A stretch of 64,000 nt of DNA from Lachnospiraceae bacterium (GCA_029338735.1 JAQYAY010000023.1:1-64000); one strand, 5' to 3'; positions 8,461 to 20,463 are shown, counted from the stretch's first letter. Notes: generated by a model from the letters alone, not told the origin. Program-made: numbers and translations.

Positions 8461-9729
8461 TTATTTTGACTTATTATTTCGTTCGTTGAAATCTTTTACA
8501 AGGTTGGCCTTTGATGCCATGCTTCCTTTTCTGGCATGAGATGCAGTCTGCCTGGCTTTTTCAAGCTGCTGGACCTGGTCCTGATGCTGTTCGACATTAG
8601 CCTTATTACTCATGCTTCTGGTACTCATTGTACCGTACTGCATCATCTTCTCACGCTGTATACCACGCTTTTCTCTCTTCTTCTGAGCCTTCTCCTTGTT
8701 AGCCTCGATAATGTCATCAAGATTGACCTTATCGAAATGCTTGTTGAGTACAAGCTGCTGAACAGTCCTGATCAGTGCACCTGCTATCCAGTAAAGTGAA
8801 AGACCAACAGGTGTTGTAAAAGAAATAAACAGTGTCATCAGAGGCATCATCAGGCTCATGCTTCTCATTTGACGGGCCATCTGGTCATTCTGATCAGACT
8901 GAGGAGTCATCTTCATGTTTAGAACCTGAGTTCCATAAGCAACTATAGGGATGAGAAGAGCTCCGATTCCAAGACCCACCATATGATTACCAAAACCATA
9001 AGTGATAAGTCTCCATGGTGTATCTGAAATATTCAGATTACCGAAGTAATTGACCGAATGAAGGGCTGCATGTGTAGAATCAATCTGACTTCCAAGTGAA
9101 GTAAAACTATCCTTCAGCTTAGTCCAGCCACTGTCAGGAAGCTTATACAGCACATCAATTATATAGTTCTGAGAAGTAGTACCAGTTCCTTTGAATGTAG
9201 TTCCTGTAACATTTGCAGTCTTTGCAAGATCAGTCATCACTTTTGCATAACCGGATGTATGAACAATACTATTTGCAAGTCCGGTAAAAATTGACTTTAC
9301 ATTGCTCAGATATGCAGGAATATTGTAGAATACACGGTACAATGCAAAAAGAATAGGCATCTGGATCAGAAGCTGGATACAGCTGCCCATAGGAGATACG
9401 CCATACTTGGCATACAGATCCTGGGTCTCGTCATTCATCTTCTGCATTGATTCCTGATCATTCTTACCCTTATATTTCTTCTGGATAGCATTGAGTTCAG
9501 GCTGCATCTTGCGCTGAAGCATTGAGAACTTCTGTTGCTTGTACGTAAGAGGCAGGAGAGCCATGTAGATGATAATGGTGAACAGCATGATTGCAATAGC
9601 AATTGCACCATTATGAATTCCAAGAACTGAATAAATGAGATAATAGATCTTGTCCATTATCCATCCGAGTCCTCTGGCAATAGGCCCGATAAATGTACCC
9701 TTATAGGCCGTTAGAAAAAGTGGTGTCAA
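8461..9729 (-). CDS. yidC: membrane protein insertase YidC (SpoIIIJ/OxaA)
   Basis: A YidC/Oxa1-family insertase that helps membrane proteins fold, alone or with SecYEG. The first hydrophobic segment (GPIARGLGWIMDKIYYLIYSVLG) is followed by the conserved amphipathic stretch and QMPILFALYRVFY, GLSLYWIAGALIRTVQQ near the end, and a basic tail rich in K, R and Q. A non-conserved extracytoplasmic insert of about 85 residues (about 170-255) makes it longer than usual. No lipobox is present. The TTG at 9729 is preferred because GGAGG lies 7 nt before it; an ATG at 9747 that overlaps the yidD end by 4 bp is the alternative. Confidence 0.93.
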   Translation of the reverse strand: MTPLFLTAYKGTFIGPIARGLGWIMDKIYYLIYSVLGIHNGAIAIAIMLFTIIIYMALLPLTYKQQKFSMLQRKMQPELNAIQKKYKGKNDQESMQKMNDETQDLYAKYGVSPMGSCIQLLIQMPILFALYRVFYNIPAYLSNVKSIFTGLANSIVHTSGYAKVMTDLAKTANVTGTTFKGTGTTSQNYIIDVLYKLPDSGWTKLKDSFTSLGSQIDSTHAALHSVNYFGNLNISDTPWRLITYGFGNHMVGLGIGALLIPIVAYGTQVLNMKMTPQSDQNDQMARQMRSMSLMMPLMTLFISFTTPVGLSLYWIAGALIRTVQQLVLNKHFDKVNLDDIIEANKEKAQKKREKRGIQREKMMQYGTMSTRSMSNKANVEQHQDQVQQLEKARQTASHARKGSMASKANLVKDFNERNNKSK

Positions 9730-9743
9730 AACAAATCCTCCAA

Positions 9744-9956
9744 TCATGGAACTGGATCATATCCACCCTTTGAGAATGGATTGCATCTGATAATTCTCCA
9801 GAGTGCCAATGCTCCACCCTTCAGAGCACCATACTTTTCCACAGCTTCAAGACCATATGTGGAACATGTAGGATAGTAAGGACATTTTGTTGTCTTAAAT
9901 GGAGAAATATATTTTCTATAGAATTTAATCAGAAAGATTAGAAATCTTTTCATCAT
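9744..9956 (-). CDS. yidD: membrane protein insertion efficiency factor YidD
   Basis: A 70-residue YidD. It contains the family core [20 protein letters not shown] followed by [23 protein letters not shown], with the three conserved cysteines, and an N-terminal amphipathic helix ([17 protein letters not shown]). The protein associates with the inner face of the membrane and assists YidC-dependent insertion. Two adjacent ATG codons are available; the first is used here. It sits between rnpA (5 bp) and yidC in the conserved order. Confidence 0.95.
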   Translation of the reverse strand: MMKRFLIFLIKFYRKYISPFKTTKCPYYPTCSTYGLEAVEKYGALKGGALALWRIIRCNPFSKGGYDPVP

Positions 9957-9961
9957 AAAAA

Positions 9962-10300
9962 TTACTCTAAAAATAAATGATGATACTTCATAAGAGAAAG
10001 AAATGAATTGTCAACATCATGAAAACCTGCGTCTTTCGCATATGGCCTTGCGACCACAACCATATCATATCCACATTTAAAACTATTTTCTGAAAGACGA
10101 TAGCTCTCCCTCAGGAGTCTGACCAGATGATGCCTGACTACGCTGTTGCCAACCTTCTTACTGACAGAAATACCAATCCTGTTTTTATTCAGATCATTGG
10201 GGAGTACATAAAGGACAAGAAGACCATTGGCCTTGGAATGACCTTTTCTGTAAACCCTCCTAAAATCTGAATTCTTCTTTAATGATTCTGAAAACTTCAT
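9962..10300 (-). CDS. rnpA: ribonuclease P protein component
   Basis: A 112-residue RnpA, the protein subunit of RNase P that helps the RNA subunit process tRNA 5' ends. It contains the N-terminal hydrophobic start ([16 protein letters not shown]), [28 protein letters not shown] and VVVARPYA. The usual RNR-type basic motif (VVRNRIKR) is here VVRHHLVR, so one of its arginine positions is changed, while the fold-defining residues remain. It lies 10 bp downstream of rpmH, the universal arrangement. No clear ribosome-binding site precedes the ATG, suggesting coupling to rpmH. Confidence 0.95.
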   Translation of the reverse strand: MKFSESLKKNSDFRRVYRKGHSKANGLLVLYVLPNDLNKNRIGISVSKKVGNSVVRHHLVRLLRESYRLSENSFKCGYDMVVVARPYAKDAGFHDVDNSFLSLMKYHHLFLE

Positions 10301-10310
10301 ATATCACAGC

Positions 10311-10445
10311 TTATGCTGTAAGTTTTCTTCTGCCTTTTGCACGTCTTGCAGCAAGAACCTTACGGCCGCCCTTTGTGCTCATTCTTGAACGGAAACCATG
10401 AACCTTGGCTCTCTGACGCTTCTTTGGCTGAAAAGTCATCTTCAT
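10311..10445 (-). CDS. rpmH: 50S ribosomal protein L34
   Basis: A 44-residue very basic protein that starts [20 protein letters not shown] and ends GRRKLTA, which is ribosomal protein L34. An AGGAGG ribosome-binding site lies 8-9 nt before the ATG at 10445. It is the first gene of the rpmH-rnpA-yidD-yidC-jag operon, which is divergent from dnaA across the putative origin and has its own consensus promoter. Confidence 0.97.
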   Translation of the reverse strand: MKMTFQPKKRQRAKVHGFRSRMSTKGGRKVLAARRAKGRRKLTA

Positions 10446-10495
10446 ATATATGCACCTCCTTATAATTTCCTACTGTGGACAGAATATCGAATAAT

Positions 10496-10523
10496 ATTTT
10501 AACAAAAAATAGGTTAATGTCAA
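10496..10523 (-). promoter_or_regulatory. promoter of the rpmH operon
   Basis: On the minus strand TTGACA (complement of 10518-10523) and TAAAAT (complement of 10496-10501) are separated by 16 nt. This is a strong housekeeping-type promoter, about 50 bp before the rpmH start. Confidence 0.8.
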
Positions 10524-10562
10524 GCCACAAGATAACAATACTTAATTTTTGCAAATACAAGA

Positions 10563-10592
10563 TGTTGATAATGTGGATAACTCTGTTAATAA
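10563..10592. promoter_or_regulatory. oriC-like DnaA box cluster upstream of dnaA
   Basis: Three 9-mers lie close together and point the same way. TGTGGATAA (10572-10580) is the complement of the perfect DnaA box TTATCCACA, TGTTGATAA (10563-10571) directly abuts it, and TGTTAATAA (10584-10592) follows. The flanking DNA to about 10680 is very AT-rich (T-run and TAAA/ATTT stretches), as expected for an unwinding element. The rpmH-dnaA gap is the usual place for one half of a bipartite Firmicutes origin. Confidence 0.75.
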
Positions 10593-10728
10593 CTCATTTT
10601 TTTATAAACATAACTGACAGATTAACTTTAAATATATTGTAACAAAAATTCATCGAATTGTGCCCAGATGGTTGAAGTTTTCCGTTATTTTAGGTAAAAT
10701 AGATAGTGGTTTTTTATCGAAATCACAC

Positions 10729-10758
10729 AGGAAGAAATGAGTTTCTTCCTATTATAAT
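10729..10758 (+). promoter_or_regulatory. dnaA promoter region with a perfect 9-bp hairpin
   Basis: TATAAT at 10753-10758 is a perfect -10 hexamer about 28 bp before the dnaA start. Directly upstream, AGGAAGAAA and TTTCTTCCT (10729-10737 and 10742-10750) form a perfect inverted repeat with a TGAG loop. It occupies the place of the -35 element, for which no good match exists. The repeat may be a regulator site. Confidence 0.5.
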
Positions 10759-10785
10759 ATATAGTTGTATGGAGTAAGAAAGGTA

Positions 10786-12147
10786 ATGGAAGATATACAG
10801 TCAATATGGGACAAAATACTTCTCTCAGTCAAGAATGACTATGAGATAGCTGACGTCTCTTTCAACACATGGCTTGCACCTCTGAAGATTGTCTCAGTGG
10901 ATGGTAATGACCTGACGCTAATGGCATCGGACGAAACAGATGAGATGGCGATAAACTACATTTCAAAGAAATATGAGAAGCCACTTGTGACAAAGATCGC
11001 AGATATGACAGGTAAAGAATACAATATCCACTTTATCCTGGCTAACGAGGGACCTCAGGAAGAAAACCATATAGACGAGAATCTTCTCTCCAATCCGAAC
11101 TATGTCAATTCGAACCTCAATGAGAAGTATACTTTTGATACCTTCGTAGTAGGTAATAATAACCGTTTTGCACAGAATGCAGCCCTTGCAGTCGCTGAGA
11201 CACCTGGCAAGAATTACAATCCCCTCTATATATATGGAGGCCCGGGACTCGGCAAGACACATCTGATGCATGCAATCGGCAACTATATACTGCAGCACAA
11301 TCCAGATAAGAAGGTACTTTATGTGACTTCAGAGGAATTTCTGAATGAAGTCATCGAATCCATCAGAAGTACTAACAATACATCATCAATGAGCAAGTTC
11401 AGAGACAAGTACCGTAAGGTAGATGTACTCATGATTGATGATATACAGTTTATAATAGGAAAGGAATCTACTCAGGAAGAGTTTTTCCACACTTTCAACA
11501 CTCTCCACTCAGCTGGAAAGCAGATCGTACTAACCTCAGATCGTCCACCTAAGGAAATGAAGACACTTGAGGCAAGGATCCGTTCGAGATTCGAATGGGG
11601 ACTCATGGCTGATATCGGAAATCCTGACTATGAGACAAGAATGGCAATTCTTCGTAAGAAGGTAGAGGATGAAAATATCTCTCTTGATGATGATATCCTG
11701 AACTATATAGCAACCAACATCACAACGAATGTCCGTGAGATTGAAGGTGCACTGAACAAGCTGATTGCCTATTCCAATATAGAGCATACTGAGATCACCA
11801 TGGATATCGCCCAGCAGGAGCTGGTCAATATCATAGCTCCAGAAAAGCCAAGAGAGATCACTCCACAGCTGATAATTGAAGTAGTAGCTGATCATTATGA
11901 CATCACTATAGATCAGATGACTTCGAAGAACAGAAGCAAGAATATAGCAGAACCGAGACAGATTGCAATGTATCTGTGCAAACAACTAACAGATTATCCA
12001 CTTGATGCGATCGGTCAGTTGCTTGGTGGCAGGGATCATTCGACAATTATCTACGGTGCCAACAAAGTTGCAGATGACTATAAGAACAATGCAGAGTTGA
12101 AAAAGCAGATAGATACGATCAAAAAGAAAATTGACCCGAACTCATAG
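10786..12147 (+). CDS. dnaA: chromosomal replication initiator protein DnaA
   Basis: A 453-residue DnaA, which binds DnaA boxes and opens the origin. The N-terminal domain I begins MEDIQSIWDKILLSVKNDYE. The AAA+ domain has Walker A GGPGLGKTHL (about residue 150) and Walker B VLMIDDIQF (about 213). The C-terminal DNA-binding signature LGGRDHSTIIYGANK lies near residue 412. The start at 10786 is chosen because it matches family N-termini and follows a purine-rich GGAGTAAGAAAGG; a TTG at 10765 would add seven residues. It is the first plus-strand gene, so transcription direction flips exactly at the origin. Confidence 0.98.
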   Translation: MEDIQSIWDKILLSVKNDYEIADVSFNTWLAPLKIVSVDGNDLTLMASDETDEMAINYISKKYEKPLVTKIADMTGKEYNIHFILANEGPQEENHIDENLLSNPNYVNSNLNEKYTFDTFVVGNNNRFAQNAALAVAETPGKNYNPLYIYGGPGLGKTHLMHAIGNYILQHNPDKKVLYVTSEEFLNEVIESIRSTNNTSSMSKFRDKYRKVDVLMIDDIQFIIGKESTQEEFFHTFNTLHSAGKQIVLTSDRPPKEMKTLEARIRSRFEWGLMADIGNPDYETRMAILRKKVEDENISLDDDILNYIATNITTNVREIEGALNKLIAYSNIEHTEITMDIAQQELVNIIAPEKPREITPQLIIEVVADHYDITIDQMTSKNRSKNIAEPRQIAMYLCKQLTDYPLDAIGQLLGGRDHSTIIYGANKVADDYKNNAELKKQIDTIKKKIDPNS

Positions 12148-12327
12148 TGATTATATTCACAATCTGTCAAGACAATCTCACACGGATTCAACATAAAATC
12201 ACTTTAACTAAAGAGCTGAGAAAACAGTATTTAAGGCCGATACAACAGTTTTCCACATATATACAGGCCTTAATAATAAGATTATTATCTTAAGATAATA
12301 ATGATGCGAAAGGAGCTCATCAGAAAA
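12148..12327. other. dnaA-dnaN gap with DnaA boxes and a 22-bp palindrome
   Basis: This is the likely second half of the origin. ATATTCACA (12153-12161) matches TTATNCACA at 8 of 9 positions, and TTTTCCACA (12249-12257) fits TTWTNCACA. Positions 12281-12302 form a perfect 22-bp palindrome centred on ATCTTAAGAT that runs into the first ATG of the dnaN frame. The DNA is AT-rich around both boxes. The palindrome could be a DNA operator or a hairpin in the dnaN leader. Confidence 0.55.
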
Positions 12328-13440
12328 ATGAAAATCTCATGTTCACAGGCAGCACTTCTTGAAAGTGTAAATGTAGTATCAAAAGCAGTTCCTGTAAAAA
12401 CTACAATGCCTATCCTTGAATGTATATTACTAAAGGCAGAAGGTGGTCAGATAATCCTTACTGCAAGCAATATGGATCTGGGAATCGAAAATGTTGTAAA
12501 GGATGGAGAAATAGAAGAAGAAGGGATTGTAGCTCTTGATGCCAAGCTTTTTTCTGATGTAGTGAGGAACCTTCCTAAGAGCACAGTGTATATCGAGACT
12601 GATGAACTTTTTCATACTACTATAAAGTGTGACAAGGCACTGTACAAGGTAATCGGAAAGTCAGGTCAGGATTTCCCAGCACTCGACCCGATAAAGATTT
12701 CAGATCCTATAGAGATGTCGCAGGCATCCCTTAAGGATATCATCCGTCAGACATCTTTTGCAGTAGCAGAAAACGAAGCCAACAAGATGATGACAGGAAT
12801 GCTCGTCCAGATTCATGACAACACGATGAAGATGGTTGCTCTTGACGGACACCGTATTTCCATCAGAGTCATTGAGCTCCGTGATTCATATCCTGATTAC
12901 AAGGTCATAGTACCTGGAAAGCAGATGTCTGAGATCAATAAGATCCTGAGTTCAGATACTGATGATATGGTTCAGATCTATATCACTTCATCACAGATGA
13001 TTTTTGATATAGAGTATACAATGATGGTTATCAGGCTCATTGACGGTGAATATTTCAACTATGAGCAGATGATGAGAAATGAATTCAATACGAAGCTCAC
13101 AGTCAACAGACGTGAACTCATAGAGAGTGTGAACCGTGCTACCCTTCTCGTCAAAGAAGGAGAAAAGAAACCTGTCATTGTAAATATCACAGATGACCAG
13201 ATGGAGCTTATGGGCAATTCTGCAGTAGGAAGCATGAATGAGAGTCTTCCGATCGTAAAGGAAGGAGCTGACCAGATGATCGGATTCAATCCGAAGTTCC
13301 TGGTAGATGCTCTAAGAGCTATTGATGACGAAGAGATCACTATGTATCTGTATGATGCAAAGTCTCCATGCTTTATCAGAAATGATACAGAGACTTATAA
13401 TTATGTGGTTCTTCCGGTTAATTTCAATAATGTGAGATAA
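12328..13440 (+). CDS. dnaN: DNA polymerase III subunit beta (sliding clamp)
   Basis: A 370-residue DnaN, the ring-shaped clamp that tethers DNA polymerase III. Three similar domains of about 120 residues can be followed along the sequence, with VSKAVPVKTTMPILECI near the start, VALDGHRISIRV in the middle and the terminal YNYVVLPVNFNNVR. The start MKISCSQAALLESVN at 12328 matches family N-termini and is preceded by AGGAG at 12 nt. Two ATG codons at 12301 and 12304 would add nine residues but have no ribosome-binding site and overlap the palindrome. Confidence 0.96.
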   Translation: MKISCSQAALLESVNVVSKAVPVKTTMPILECILLKAEGGQIILTASNMDLGIENVVKDGEIEEEGIVALDAKLFSDVVRNLPKSTVYIETDELFHTTIKCDKALYKVIGKSGQDFPALDPIKISDPIEMSQASLKDIIRQTSFAVAENEANKMMTGMLVQIHDNTMKMVALDGHRISIRVIELRDSYPDYKVIVPGKQMSEINKILSSDTDDMVQIYITSSQMIFDIEYTMMVIRLIDGEYFNYEQMMRNEFNTKLTVNRRELIESVNRATLLVKEGEKKPVIVNITDDQMELMGNSAVGSMNESLPIVKEGADQMIGFNPKFLVDALRAIDDEEITMYLYDAKSPCFIRNDTETYNYVVLPVNFNNVR

Positions 13441-13441
13441 A

Positions 13442-13650
13442 ATGGAAGTTAAGATAAGAGAAACAGATGAGTTTATTAAGCTCGGTCAGCTCTTAAAAAA
13501 GGCAGGTCTTGTGGGTTCCGGAGTCGAAGCCAAAGAAGTGATCCTTGACGGAGAAGTAAAGGTAAACGGTGAGACTGAGGAGAGACGCGGGCGAAAGCTC
13601 TATGACGGAGATACAGTGAGCTTTGATGGAGAAGAGATAAAGGTCATCAG

Positions 13651-13654
<4 letters not shown>
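13442..13654 (+). CDS. yaaA: S4-domain RNA-binding protein YaaA
   Basis: A 70-residue S4-domain protein of the YaaA/RlbA type found between dnaN and recF in Firmicutes. The S4 core is visible as IKLGQLLKKAGLVGSG, AKEVILDGEVKVNGE and the basic ERRGRKLYDGD. It is probably an RNA-binding protein linked to ribosome assembly. It begins 1 bp after the dnaN stop codon and overlaps recF by 4 bp, so the three are translationally linked. Confidence 0.93.
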
Positions 13655-16667
<3,013 letters not shown>

Positions 16668-16760
16668 TTGAAAGTTATTACTTTTGAGTTCTAAGTCAAA
16701 AAAATATGCAGCTTTGAACTTCAAACTGATTACTTGTAACTTAGAATATAAGGAAATTAT
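16668..16760. repeat. degenerate AAGTTA-type imperfect palindrome between gyrB and gyrA
   Basis: The 93-bp gap is filled with short motifs such as AAGTTATTACTTTTGAGTTC on one side and GAACTTCAAACTGATTAC followed by TTGTAACTTAG on the other. The two halves are imperfect reverse complements. Similar low-complexity motifs occur at 20467-20497 and 26692-26745. The end holds the AAGGA ribosome-binding site of gyrA. Whether this is a mobile repeat or a simple-sequence region is unresolved. Confidence 0.4.
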
Positions 16761-19367
16761 ATGGATGACAAAATTTTTGACAATATAAGAGAGGTCGATC
16801 TGAAGAAGACCATGGAGTCTTCGTATCTCGACTACTCAATGAGCGTTATAGTATCGCGTGCGCTGCCTGATGTGCGTGATGGTCTGAAGCCTGTTCAGAG
16901 GCGTATACTCTACTCGATGAGTGAGATGAACAACTACCCTGACAAGCCTCACAGAAAATGTGCCCGTATCGTCGGTGATACAATGGGTAAATATCATCCT
17001 CATGGAGATTCCTCAATCTATGGAGCTCTCGTCAATCTGGCTCAGGACTGGAACACGAGATATCCTCTTGTAGATGGTCATGGAAATTTCGGATCTGTCG
17101 ATGGAGACAGCCCGGCAGCCATGCGTTATACAGAGGCGCGCCTGTCAAAGATTTCTCTGGCAATGATCCAGGATATAGGCAAAGACACTGTTGATTTCAT
17201 TCCAAACTATGATGAGACCGAGAAAGAGCCTGTAGTGCTTCCATCACGTTACCCGAATCTTCTCGTGAACGGTGCCCAGGGTATTGCGGTCGGAATGGCT
17301 ACAAATATCCCACCTCACAATCTTAATGAGGTAATTGATGCTGTTGTAAGGATTATTGACAACAAGGTTAATGAAGACCGTGACACAGATATCGATGAAC
17401 TCATGACGATCATAAAGGGACCTGATTTCCCGACAGGTGCTGAGATTCTTGGTCACAAGGGAATCAACGACACTTATCGTACAGGCCGTGGAAAAATAAG
17501 GGTTCGTGGAATCACGGATATCGAACCGATGGCAAACGGAAAGAACCGTATTGTCATCACTGAGCTTCCATATTATGTAAATAAAGCAAGACTTATTGAA
17601 AATATTGCTGAGCTTGTAAAGAGCAAGAAGCTCGAAGGAATCACTGCCCTCCGTGATGAGACAAGCCGTGAAGGAATGCGTGTAGCAATCGAGCTCCGTA
17701 AGGATGTAAACCCGCAGATCATGCTGAATCAGCTGTACAAGCATACACAGCTGCAGGAGACGTACGGAGCAATAATGCTTGCTCTCGTTGATAATCAGCC
17801 GAAGATCCTGAATCTGAAGCAGATGCTTGACTACTATCTGGATTTCCAGAAGGAAGTAGTCACAAGACGTACAAAATATGATCTCAACAAGGCACAGGAA
17901 AGAGCTCATATCCTCGAAGGACTGCTGAAAGCACTTGACTATATTGACGAAGTCATCTCGATTATCAGGGGTTCGAAGGATGTAGCTACTGCAAAGGCAA
18001 GCCTTATCGCAAGATTCGGACTTGATGAAGTCCAGGCTACGAATATCGTAGAAATGAGACTCCGTGCCCTGACAGGACTGGAGCGTCAGAAGCTCGAGGA
18101 TGAGTACAAGAGTCTCGAGGAAAAGATAAAGGAATATCAGGCAATACTTGGTGACGAGAAAATTCTTCTTGGTGTGATCAAGAAGGAAATCGTCGTTTAC
18201 AAAGAAAAATATGGTGATGACAGACGTACCAAGATCGTTGCAGGCGGTGATGATGATCTCGATGATGAAGATCTGATTCCGGATGATAATACTGTCATCA
18301 CATTTACAAATGTCGGATATATCAAGCGTATGAGCATTGACAATTTCAAGGCTCAGGGACGTGGCGGCAAAGGAATCAAGGGAACTGAGCTTCTTGATGA
18401 TGACTATATCAGGGAGCTGATGATGACGACAAATCATCATTATCTACTGTTCTTTACTAATATGGGTCGTGTATACAAACTGAAGGCATATAAGATTCCA
18501 GAGGCGTCACGTACTGCAAGAGGTACGGCTATTGTTAATCTCCTGCAGCTGGCTGGTGATGAAAAGATTACATCTACCATTGCCCTGCGTGATGAGGACC
18601 CTGCTGACAAGCATGGAGAATATCTTTTCATGGTGACAAAGAACGGCACTGTGAAGAAGACAAGCGTAAAGGAATTTGCCAATATCAATAAAAATGGTCT
18701 GATAGCTGTAAATCTGAAGGATGGCGATGAGCTGATCACTGTAAAGAAAGTGACAGATGATGACCAGATCCTTCTTTTCACAAAGTTTGGTCAGTCATGC
18801 CGTTTCAAGTCAACAGATGTGAGACCAATGGGACGTACAGCTACAGGTGTCAGAGGCATGAACCTGTCAGCCGGTGATGAGATCATAGCAATGCAGCTTG
18901 ATTCTCAGGGTGATTCAGCTCTTATCGTCTCTGAAAAAGGTCTTGGAAAGTGCACAAAGCTTGACGAATTCCCTCTGAAGAACAGAGGAATAAAGGGCAA
19001 TAAGTGCTACAAGATTTCTGAGCGTACCGGCAATCTGGTCGGTGTCAAAGTCGTGAATCAGGATGATGAGGTCATGATCATCAATACTAGCGGCACTATC
19101 ATCCGTATCAAGGTCGGAGAGACAACGCTTCAGTCCCGCTACGGAACCGGAGTGAAGCTTATTGATCTGAAGCCTGGTGAAAAAGTGGCATCTATTGCAA
19201 AGGTTCGTCGTGATTATCTGATTGAGGAAGCACAGGAAGCTGCTGCTGAAGAAAATCAGGATGAATCTGAGCCAGCTGCATCAAATGTATCAGATGACAG
19301 TGATTTTGAACAGAACGATATCAACAGACTGCTTGACAGAGCTGAGCAGGACAAAAAAGATGAGTAA
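16761..19367 (+). CDS. gyrA: DNA gyrase subunit A
   Basis: An 868-residue GyrA, the DNA-cleaving subunit of gyrase. The catalytic tyrosine is Tyr123 in [14 protein letters not shown]. The quinolone-determining region reads [17 protein letters not shown]: the first serine is kept but the acidic residue of the E. coli position 87 is Gly here. Six beta-pinwheel repeats follow, including a GyrA-box-like [10 protein letters not shown] near residue 530, and an acidic tail ([16 protein letters not shown]). AAGGA lies just before the ATG. It follows gyrB as in other Firmicutes. Confidence 0.98.
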   Translation: MDDKIFDNIREVDLKKTMESSYLDYSMSVIVSRALPDVRDGLKPVQRRILYSMSEMNNYPDKPHRKCARIVGDTMGKYHPHGDSSIYGALVNLAQDWNTRYPLVDGHGNFGSVDGDSPAAMRYTEARLSKISLAMIQDIGKDTVDFIPNYDETEKEPVVLPSRYPNLLVNGAQGIAVGMATNIPPHNLNEVIDAVVRIIDNKVNEDRDTDIDELMTIIKGPDFPTGAEILGHKGINDTYRTGRGKIRVRGITDIEPMANGKNRIVITELPYYVNKARLIENIAELVKSKKLEGITALRDETSREGMRVAIELRKDVNPQIMLNQLYKHTQLQETYGAIMLALVDNQPKILNLKQMLDYYLDFQKEVVTRRTKYDLNKAQERAHILEGLLKALDYIDEVISIIRGSKDVATAKASLIARFGLDEVQATNIVEMRLRALTGLERQKLEDEYKSLEEKIKEYQAILGDEKILLGVIKKEIVVYKEKYGDDRRTKIVAGGDDDLDDEDLIPDDNTVITFTNVGYIKRMSIDNFKAQGRGGKGIKGTELLDDDYIRELMMTTNHHYLLFFTNMGRVYKLKAYKIPEASRTARGTAIVNLLQLAGDEKITSTIALRDEDPADKHGEYLFMVTKNGTVKKTSVKEFANINKNGLIAVNLKDGDELITVKKVTDDDQILLFTKFGQSCRFKSTDVRPMGRTATGVRGMNLSAGDEIIAMQLDSQGDSALIVSEKGLGKCTKLDEFPLKNRGIKGNKCYKISERTGNLVGVKVVNQDDEVMIINTSGTIIRIKVGETTLQSRYGTGVKLIDLKPGEKVASIAKVRRDYLIEEAQEAAAEENQDESEPAASNVSDDSDFEQNDINRLLDRAEQDKKDE

Positions 19368-19380
19368 TGACTGAATTTGC

Positions 19381-19602
19381 GAGTCTGAAAAATCATAGTT
19401 GGCAATCCAACGGCGCTCATTCGCTGTTCGTCGCACTCGTCTGTTAGCAGCGCTTGCGGTAACTCGAAAAACGCTTCAATTCTTTCGGCCTGGCGGCCGC
19501 AAGGAAGCGTTTTTCTTCAAACAGTCCTCAGCGCTGCAACATCGTGCTCCTCACGACGCTCATTCCGCTTATTGTTGTCTTGCCAACATGATTTTCAGAC
19601 TC
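19381..19602. repeat. 222-bp imperfect palindromic element between gyrA and fumA
   Basis: The outer ends GAGTCTGAAAA (19381-19391) and TTTTCAGACTC (19592-19602) are exact reverse complements. Inside them GTTGGCAA pairs with TTGCCAAC, CAGCGCT with AGCGCTG, and GAAAAACGCTTC (19466-19477) with GAAGCGTTTTTC (19504-19515). A CGGCC/GGCCG stem forms the apex. GC content and codon use differ from the flanking genes. The whole element could fold into one long hairpin. It has no gene of its own, begins 13 bp after the gyrA stop and ends 15 bp before the fumarase start. It may be a non-autonomous mobile element or a large terminator. Confidence 0.75.
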
Positions 19603-19617
19603 TCAGTATATGATTAT

Positions 19618-20463
19618 ATGATTAGAGAAATTGATACTTCATTAATAACAAAAAACATCCGTGAGATGTGCATCTCCGTAAACTATGAACTATCTGATGA
19701 CATGAAAAAGGTGCTCTCAGATGCTCATGAGAAGGAAGAAAGTCCTCTTGGAAAGCAGATTCTGGGAGAACTTCAGAGGAATCTGGACATTGCAAAAAAT
19801 GACCAGATTCCGATCTGTCAGGATACCGGAATGGCGGTTGTCTTCCTGGAAATCGGACAGGATGTGCATTTCACTGGTGGAAGTCTTGAGGATGCGATAA
19901 ATGAGGGTGTCCGTCAGGGATATACTGATGGATATCTGCGCAAGTCCGTTGTAGGAGACCCGATTGAACGAGTGAATACCGGTGATAACACTCCTGCTAT
20001 CATCCATGAAAAGATCGTACCTGGTGATAAGGTTAAAATAAAGGTTGCCCCAAAGGGTTTTGGCAGTGAGAATATGAGCAAAGTCTATATGCTGAAGCCA
20101 GCCCAGGGCATCGAAGGTGTGAAGGATGCAATTCTTCAGACCGTAAATGATGCCGGACCAAATGCCTGCCCGCCGATGGTGATAGGCGTTGGAATCGGCG
20201 GCGATTTCGAGAAGTCAGCTGAAATGGCGAAGGAAGCCCTGACCCGTGAGGTCGGAATTCATTCCGACAAGAAATGGGTAGCTGACCTTGAATCAGAGAT
20301 GCTCGAAAAGATCAATAATCTTGGGATCGGCCCGGCAGGACTTGGTGGCAGGATTACAGCTCTGGCAGTAAATGTCAATACCTACCCTACCCACATCGCC
20401 GGACTCCCGGTAGCAGTCAATATCTGCTGCCATGTGAATAGACATATTATTCGTGAGATATAG
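19618..20463 (+). CDS. fumarate hydratase class I, alpha subunit
   Basis: A 281-residue N-terminal (alpha) subunit of the two-subunit iron-sulfur fumarate hydratase, which interconverts fumarate and malate (L-tartrate dehydratase family). The three candidate cluster-ligand cysteines are in PICQDTG, GPNACPPMVIGVGIGG and VNICCHVNRH. The ATG at 19618 (MIREIDTSLITKNIREMC) matches family N-termini; the frame is open upstream to 19399, but that part is encoded by the palindromic element and is not conserved. No clear ribosome-binding site is seen. The beta subunit follows 72 bp later. A tartrate-dehydratase role cannot be excluded. Confidence 0.92.
   Translation: MIREIDTSLITKNIREMCISVNYELSDDMKKVLSDAHEKEESPLGKQILGELQRNLDIAKNDQIPICQDTGMAVVFLEIGQDVHFTGGSLEDAINEGVRQGYTDGYLRKSVVGDPIERVNTGDNTPAIIHEKIVPGDKVKIKVAPKGFGSENMSKVYMLKPAQGIEGVKDAILQTVNDAGPNACPPMVIGVGIGGDFEKSAEMAKEALTREVGIHSDKKWVADLESEMLEKINNLGIGPAGLGGRITALAVNVNTYPTHIAGLPVAVNICCHVNRHIIREI

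Noticed and set aside
10360..10560. A 66-codon minus-strand open frame overlapping rpmH
   Set aside because: It is out of frame with the L34 gene, spans its promoter and has no ribosome-binding site.
17244..18440. Long open frame (398 codons) on the minus strand inside gyrA
   Set aside because: It is antisense to conserved gyrA codons, has no ribosome-binding site, is rich in Ile, Cys and Leu as expected from antisense bias, and resembles no family.
19399..19617. Upstream extension of the fumarase alpha reading frame by 73 codons
   Set aside because: The extension is encoded by the palindromic element, is not fumarase-like and has no initiation signal; family N-termini match the ATG at 19618.
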